NCBI GenBank assembly: GCA_017893485.1
Contig: CM030368.1
Coordinates: 179,347,654 to 179,411,653 of the forward strand
DNA: 64,000 nucleotides
Origin: Hemerocallis citrina
Taxonomy: Eukaryota; Streptophyta; Magnoliopsida; Asparagales; Asphodelaceae
Reading direction: 5' to 3'
The position numbers and the translations under genes were made by a program. Positions 57,846-64,000 of the stretch are shown piece after piece. Positions within the stretch are counted from its first letter, which is position 1. Each line of letters starts with the position of its first letter. The notes under the pieces are model-generated. The model saw only the letters and a list, made by a program, of their open reading frames with translations, did not search any database and was not told where the DNA came from.

Positions 57846-58108
57846 CTAGTCCATACTAGGGCCAAACTCAACATCATCATCATTGTAACTTATGCTCGGA
57901 AAGGTTGCCACAATATATCGTGCTCCTGCAGCAGCTGCATCTGCCCAAAAAGAGATAAAGTGCATAATTTTAGTTAAGCTGCAATAAATATTATTACTCA
58001 TTTCACGAAAGTAAAAGTTGTTACAACCGAGTCATAGCACCCATATCATTGTAGAGATTGCAATGTACCAAACTTCTCTTATCGCTCGTCTGGTTCTGGC
58101 AAATCTAT
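57846..58108 (-). pseudogene. C-terminal end of LINE ORF2
   Basis: The translation reads RFARTRRAIREVWYIAISTM, IWVL, a stop, LGCNNFYFREMSN, and ends VEFGPSMD with a TAG at 57846-57848. The (Y/L)(A/S)(I/L)xxxIW(V/R)xWxxxN pattern is typical of the region after zf-RVT in plant LINEs. Its 5' continuation lies beyond the solo LTR at 62222. Confidence 0.65.
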
Positions 58109-59279
58109 TGTAACCCCTGTTTTCATAAATAAATATTTATTGTATATCTTATTTATTTCGAATAATTGTATATTTTAACGTTAATTTCTATTTCTATATG
58201 ATTGACTATTTATAATATATATTGTTTGGATTATTTTGATAAATTTGTTAAACTCGAATCCCATCCTAAAATAGGTATATATTATTATATTTACTGTTAT
58301 TGTTATTATTACTGATATTATTTATTTTTTATTGTTATTATTATCATTAAACTTTTTGGTTTGTTAATTTTAGAAATCCTGTAGATCGTAATCTATATTT
58401 TGTGATTATTGGAATATGGATTTGCATACATTTTGATTTGATTAAATTAATTACGATTTAATATACCAAATTAATCCCGATTTTATTTATTTCGTCAATA
58501 TGTATGTTCTATTGTATTATTAGTATTTGAGTATTAACCTAATGTATACTATTTGATTCATTGTCCTATTGTACTACTACTTATTTATTTATTTATTTAT
58601 ATATTTAATTAATTATTTGTTTTAATCTAAAAACCCTTATTCTTACCCAAAATCCATAACCCATTCTAATACCCCATTTTAACTAACCTAATACCCATAC
58701 CCGTTTGCCAATACCCGTAACCCGTTTACACCTAACCCTACCCGATTACCCACCTATATGTAAAACCCCCTACTCCTGTTTCCCTACAAAAACCCTTCCA
58801 CCGCTTCTTCATCATCTTCTACCTATGCACCTTCAAACCCATCCTCCTTCAACCCATATACACCCTGAGCCGCTCCATCTCCACCTACCCCTGCGCTGCA
58901 GACCCCCTCGGAGCTGCCCTGCACCACTGCCCACTGTCACGACTTCAAAGCGATGCCAGGCCGTGCGTCTGCAGCAGCGCCCTCCTCGTTCCCTCTCCTC
59001 CCTCTGCTCGCGACCCCCTCGTGACCCCGACATTGCGCCGCCATCCGGTGCAGCGTCGACAGCACCAGAACCTCCTTGCATTTCCCCTGTCTCTCTCTCC
59101 GTCGGAGGTAGCCTGCAGTAGCAACAGTTGCCACCAGCGATCGGCACCCCCGGCGCTCCTCGCCGTCCGCCTGTCGCACCAGTCAGTGCGCCACCCTCAG
59201 CCATTCCCCGGTGCTGCCGTCGTCGTCCCCTCCCGGCAGTGCACCCCATTGCCTTGAGGTGCTGATTGATCAAGGTTTG

Positions 59280-59700
59280 ATCATCTTGATTGGTGGTCAT
59301 CGATCTCCATCATCATCATTTAGTTGATTTTAGGCCGTCGATCGCCTTGATGATCTTGATCATAGCTCTGGGATCTCAACCGTCGGACTTCATCATCGTC
59401 TCATTTTGATCATCATCATCAAGTGATCCTGGACCGCCCGATCTTTCCAGATCTGATCAGATCTGATCTCAACCGTCCGATCGTCGTTCATCACAATCAC
59501 GATCATCGTCTTCTTAATCCATTGATCGCATCACCATCATCATCATCATCATCATCATCAAGATCTTAATCTCGACCGTTGGATCTCTTTTGATCATTGC
59601 GATCGTGATCATCATCTTGATCTTGATCTTCGATCTCAGCCGTCCGATCGACCGATCACATTTGATCTCGGCCCTTGATCGTCTCGTTCGTCTTCTACTT
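59280..59700 (+). repeat. GATCATC/CATCATC-rich short repeats
   Basis: A stretch with many GATC, CATCATC and CTCGACCGT(T/C)GGAT phrases, matching in reverse the start of the window (about 270-420). It is an internal simple-repeat region of the family A LTR. Confidence 0.7.
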
Positions 59701-61781
59701 GGTGAGTTAAACATTTGATCCACTTTTGTTCTTATTCTTATTAATTGTCAATCATGGTATAATTACTCTTTTGGTACCCTTCTAATTCTTATATGTTTTA
59801 TTTATGTTTGATCTCGACCGTTGGATTCGATTGATCTTCATCTTGATCTTGATCATCACCGAGATCTGTGCCGATCGTACTCGTCGCCCGGGATCCACTT
59901 CCGTTATTCCTCTGTCGGATTCGTCGGCTACTCCCCTAAGGAAAGTATTCTTCTTGTACAAATTTTTGTTCTAGTACAAGTGTTTAATTGAAAATACTGC
60001 AAATAGGTCGTAGTTGTGACTCTTTCTTGTCTCATCATTTGTTGATCTTGAATTATTCATCATCGATCCCATGATCTCAAGAGTTACAACCCTTCGTTGT
60101 TATATTATACAAACTACTTGAACTCATTTTATCTCCTAGTCACTTGAACATATGAAACTAAGAAATCCTAGACTTGTAGATGTGTGTTGTATCATGAATG
60201 TGATGATCTTGCATTCCTTTGAGTTGAGAAATAGATGTTGCTTGCTGATTTAATAACCGCTACATCCGTATTTGTATCACACACTAATCTAAACTCATAA
60301 TAGCCGATTATCATGCAACTTGTATACAAAACACATTCACACTTGCTGCTGTTCTTGACTTTACTTGCTGTTTCGATCCCTGTAAAATCAAAATCTGAAC
60401 TTGAGACCTGAATATGAAATGTATCTCTAAATGTCTAGTTGTTGATAGCATCTAGAAATTTCGAATTTCGAGTTACATTCTAGGAGATATCACAGTTTTA
60501 CTGCTGCTGTGTCGGTAGTCGCAGATTCACAAAAACTGTTGCACCTCTTTAGTTTACAATTTATTTTAACTATGCTACCAGTAAGTGAATGACTTGAAAT
60601 TTTGCATGTTGTTGCTGGACACCCTAGAGAACATTCCCTAATTTTCTCAAAATTAATTAATACTGTTTTCACCCTGTTTCATATGTACAAACTCAGTTTT
60701 ACAAATTCTGGCAGAACACATAAGCTGTATAGTTTGCTATTTTGACACATGTTACCACAACTTTCATGTACCTTAATTATATGCGTTGGAACCGGACAGG
60801 AGTCTCGTTTCTAGACCTTCTGACGAATCCACATTTGCTATCTTGTAGCAACGGGAATCGTAGTTTTGGTACAGCAACGTCGTGCTGTCCAGATTTGAGA
60901 TTTTTGTTGTTCTTGATACCTTGATTTGTTTTGACCCTCAAACTTGTATCCTATCTTTCCTAGACTTGTTCAATGTTCTTGTTTATGTCTACTTGAATTA
61001 TTTCGCACACTTTCATGTTTGGTTAATAATAATAATAAATAACAAGCCAAAGTTTAAGGAAAAGATCATAGTAGTGGACAATATAGGTAAGTGTACTCGG
61101 AAGGGGGCCCGTGTTTCCCAATACTTGGTTCATGAACTTTTTGTATCTTATGGATTCATGGATCCATTACTTGGCTCATGAACTTGTTTGATTCATGAAC
61201 CCACTGTGTGGTTCTCAAACTTGTTAGTGGATTCACGAACTTGTTATTTTATTTTCAAATTCATGAACCATGCTTGCTTGATACTTAATGCCTGAATAGA
61301 CCGCCCTATAAACTCCATTACTAGGCCTAAACGAAATTGCATTGACTGTAGCAACTATGTAGTAAAAGTATGGATGCATGAAGTACTACCTAGATAGTAA
61401 TAACCACAAGACCTGATACATGAAACTTGAACTTGATATATGCTTACTTGATACTTGAATGATACATAAGACTTAATACTTGTACTTGACAACTTGACAC
61501 TAGACTTGAGACATGTTACTTGACACTTGTACTTGATACTTTTCACTTGATGTTGGATACCTTTACATGTTCACTTAGCACTTGTCCTACCATTAGTATT
61601 TGTTATCCAACCTGGTCACTTGAGTTGTCTTTCTTACTAGTTAGTTCTTGAATCCCCACTACTTGTTGTATCCCTATTACATTCTTGATTCCAAATCTTG
61701 TTCCATGTTACTTGTACTTATTTTACTATTTATGGCCATAACTTGCACTAAGGGCGTTCCTCTTGTTTTCTCTATTTTCTC

Positions 61782-61783
<2 letters not shown>

Positions 61784-61854
<71 letters not shown>
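61784..61854. repeat. (TA)n microsatellite
   Basis: About 35 TA units. In the copy at 8025-11328 the same place (about 10940) has only a short A+T run, so the array grew after insertion or came with a different source copy. Confidence 0.95.
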
Positions 61855-61858
<4 letters not shown>

Positions 61859-62221
61859 CTTTGGAGACGTGTTGCCTGCTGGAATTGGTGAGCAGACATT
61901 TTAGGCTTCGTTTGAAGCAAGGACATGCTTAAATTATTTGTTTTCTTATGTTATTTATTTTCTTGCTACTTAAGACTTGTAACGAGCTTTTGTTCCCGAG
62001 TTTTATCCTTGATATAAACATTGAAAACTATTTGGATATTATTATTGTTTCAATTGTTTTATATTGCTTAATAAATTATTCATACATGCGTGGTTGTGTA
62101 TACTTGTTATATTCTTATTGTGATGCTGAGTCGATCCTACAACTTATGGATGATGTTAAAATCATTCGCTGGGCTTCGTCATGTGCTCGTATTCTATATT
62201 TTTGGGAAGCGGGGCGTGACA

Positions 62222-62460
62222 TTTATGCCCGACCCCGAGCTCATCGTAAGTCATGGGGTATTCATTTGTGCCTAGGGCACGCAAGACCTCGGTCCATACG
62301 GATTTGCTTCTAGGGCATTCTAGAAGAAGGTGATCCCTCGTTTCCATAAGCGCATTACAAAATTCACATTTTTTGTCTATGGTTGGCTGTCTTTTGGCCA
62401 GGTTATCGCATGTGAGGAACACGTTGGTAAGTACCAATCAAATGAACACTCTGACTTTAA
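62222..62460 (-). pseudogene. zf-RVT domain of LINE ORF2
   Basis: LVLTNVFLTCDNLAKRQPTI and CEFCNALMETRDHLLLECPR show the CxxC...HxxxxC zinc-binding pattern of the reverse transcriptase zinc-binding domain (PF13966). A stop precedes LVLTNV where Trp is usual (FIWLVL). The MITE at 62461 and the solo LTR ending at 62221 border it on both sides. Confidence 0.75.
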
Positions 62461-63182
62461 GAGCATCCACAGTCGTCAAAGGTAAAAAATAACAAAATGC
62501 ATAAAATAGATATAGCAAAGTGAGGTTTCTTGCAGTTATAAAATTCTATAATATAGCAAAGTTGTACAAAATTTGATCGGACGAAACTTCAAGTTTTGTT
62601 TCGTTAAAAAATGATATTTTTAATTTTTTATCTTTTAGGTGTTAGTTTTGGATAAGCCCATAGAAAATCATATAAGTTAATCAACAATCCATAGAAAATC
62701 CAACGGTGCCAATCAATAATCCCTATGAAATCATATGCATAGAATCCTAAAAAAAGCAAAAAATTTGAAAATAAAAAAAACAACCGGACGGAACTTGTAG
62801 TTCCGTCTGTGGTTTTTTGACTTTTTTTGTGTTTTTTAATTACAAAAAAATACCTAATTTCGGAAGAAGTTTCATTCGATCACCAAAAAATAATGTGGAG
62901 TATTTAGGATGAAACTTGAAGTTTCATCCATTCAATTAAAAATAAAAAATATTTGGGACGAAACTTGTAGTTTTGTCCGATGGATTAAAAATAATATAAA
63001 ATATTTCGGACGAAACTTGAAGTTTCGCCCTGTATAATATACATATTGCTATATCCTCTCTCATATATAGCAATTTATTGTAGCGATTATGGCAAAATAT
63101 GCATATAATAGCAAATGACTGCAGCAATCAAAATGCTAAAATATGCATATTCTACAAATATAGCATGCGACTGTGGATGCTC
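62461..63182. mobile_element. Harbinger-type MITE in the LINE remnant, 722 bp, TSD TAA
   Basis: The ends GAGCATCCACAGTCG and, reverse-complemented, GAGCATCCACAGTCG are identical. TAA flanks both sides (62458-62460 and 63183-63185). The interior has about six imperfect hairpins of GGACGAAACTTGAAGTTTCG type (near 62576, 62781, 62857, 62908, 62950 and 63007), the same plan as 51481-52241 but with another core sequence. Confidence 0.85.
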
Positions 63183-63290
63183 TAAGTGGCGCTTCAACTT
63201 TCTAGATAATGGCCGACCATGATGGCTTACATCCTCTGAAATGGATCATAGAATAGAGTGAACATACTGAAAATGAATCGTTCTCCTCCA

Positions 63291-64000
63291 ACTCCCTAGA
63301 ACGATAGGGTGTCTCGTGGGGTGCCACGTCCACGATGTGGTCACTTCCCCATGTTCTTGTTTCTCTCTAAAAACCCAACACTTCAAACTTCTCTCTCTCC
63401 CTCTCTCTAAAACTCTAACCTCCCCGCTGCAAAATACCTTGAAAGGCCTCGTCGGCTGGAGGCGGCCTGAGAGCGGCAGTGGCCGACGAAGCATGGAGAG
63501 ATAGGAGCCACAGTGGCAGCAAAGCATGGAGAAGCTCTGGTAGATCTGGCTGTGGTTTGGTGGATTGTGGGGCCGTCGTGGAGGCCAAGGGTCACGGCTG
63601 GAAGTGGCGTCGGAGTCGATGTGGATGGGTTCGGGGGAGGGGGGGGGGGGAGATGAGGAAGCATAAGGTTTGCTTTTAATCTTTTTAAATAAGTTTTTCT
63701 TGCTTTATGCTTCGTGCCAATTTTGGCATTTTTGGCGTGGTGGACGATGGCATGTTACAGAATTTTTTCCCAAAATGACCCTTTTTTTAAAGTTTTTCCC
63801 AAACCGCCCTACTTTTTTTTTATTTCCCAAAGCACCCCACTCGGTCTTTGACTTTGGGGTTTTTAAAAGCGCAGATCTTCTTTCTTCTTCTTCTCTCTCT
63901 ACTTTAACCTATTCTATTTCTCTAACCCATCTTCCTAAATCTAGGGCGACCACCTACCCACAAAATCTCATCTTAATCTAAATATATTTCCACAAACCCT
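63291..64000. other. Sequence without a recognised gene at the right edge
   Basis: GC-rich around 63410-63660, with a G run at about 63639-63650, then pyrimidine-rich (63870-63960). The readings 63407-63664 (-) and 63670-63981 (+) have no family match. Possibly LTR or 5' UTR sequence continuing beyond the window. Confidence 0.35.

Larger units (their letters stand above)
58109..62221 (+). mobile_element. Solo LTR (family A), 4.1 kb
   Basis: Starts TGTAACCCCTG and ends GGGGCGTGACA, with flanks TCTAT (58104-58108) and TTTAT (62222-62226), a 5-bp TSD with one mismatch. There is no internal coding. From 59941 on it aligns closely with 9150-11328. It is longer than that copy mainly through GC-rich DNA and GATCATC-type repeats (59270-59700) and the (TA)n run near 61820. 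Readings in 58705-59300 are shadows of repeat DNA. Confidence 0.8.
57846..63290 (-). mobile_element. LINE ORF2 remnant split by a solo LTR and a MITE
   Basis: Three minus-strand pieces join when the inserts are removed: 63290-63183 (ends with codons for WSATL), 62460-62222 (KVRVFI, a stop, LVLTNVFLTCDNLAKRQ, then CEFCNALMETRDHLLLECPR) and 58108-57846 (RFARTRRAIREVWYIAISTM to a TAG). Together they form the zf-RVT domain and C-terminus of a plant LINE ORF2. No endonuclease or reverse transcriptase was seen to the right, so the right limit is approximate. Confidence 0.7.

Noticed and set aside
58705..59300. 138- and 155-residue readings as a gene
   Set aside because: They lie in GC-rich DNA inside the family A solo LTR and are not conserved in the copy at 8025-11328.

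Overview
The window is a transposon-packed stretch of a flowering-plant nuclear genome, probably a eudicot; the lineage cannot be fixed from the sequence. The evidence is interrupted genes with GT..AG introns, a class A heat shock factor and an F-box/LRR gene of plant type, captured fragments of plant genes (peroxisomal citrate synthase, plastid PDH-E2, CAX, DOT2/SART-1, kinesin-14), and nested plant transposon families with intact target-site duplications (TSDs). Only two genes look like resident host genes, both on the minus strand: a class A HSF (24398-26496, 2 exons) and an F-box/LRR gene (50274-53126, 3 exons). Layout, left to right. 1-1869: partial minus-strand copy of a long-LTR family (family A). 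1870-6110: mosaic of LTR-retrotransposon debris with two short tandem duplications. 6470-13642: decayed CACTA (En/Spm) element on the minus strand, split by a complete family A solo LTR (8025-11328, TSD TAAAC). 14647-22698: non-autonomous LTR retrotransposon with about 17 tandem repeats and a broken gypsy-type gag-region gene; its 5' LTR is split by a 4.1-kb solo LTR (14739-18826, TSD GGTCT). 22794-24349: small Helitron-like elements and a foldback MITE. 24398-26496: HSF gene with a hAT MITE in its intron. 26932-28001: non-autonomous hAT element. 28145-35853: a 7.7-kb Helitron carrying fragments of four host genes with introns retained (plastid PDH-E2, DOT2/SART-1, CAX exchanger, RlmN-like radical SAM enzyme). 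36181-45911: deleted Harbinger element split by an 8.3-kb LINE (37236-45538). 46461-47960: 1.5-kb non-LTR retroelement with a perfect 13-bp TSD. 48150-48441: fragment of an unrecognised gene. 50274-53126: F-box/LRR gene with a Harbinger MITE in intron 1. 53287-57597: LTR retrotransposon with a tRNA-Met primer site and polypurine tract but no gag or pol seen; it carries fragments of at least five host genes joined head to tail in sense orientation (LTA4H-like aminopeptidase, peroxisomal citrate synthase, kinesin-14, importin-9-like, TIM50). 57846-63290: minus-strand LINE ORF2 remnant split by a family A solo LTR (58109-62221) and a Harbinger MITE (62461-63182). The most unusual content is the pair of unrelated gene-capturing elements: a Helitron that took genomic DNA with introns and an LTR element that apparently took spliced RNA. 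The captured pieces carry stops and frameshifts and are described as pseudogenes. The resident genes are not obviously functionally linked; their main interaction with the neighbourhood is transposon insertion into introns and, for the F-box gene, an LTR about 160 bp upstream of its start codon.
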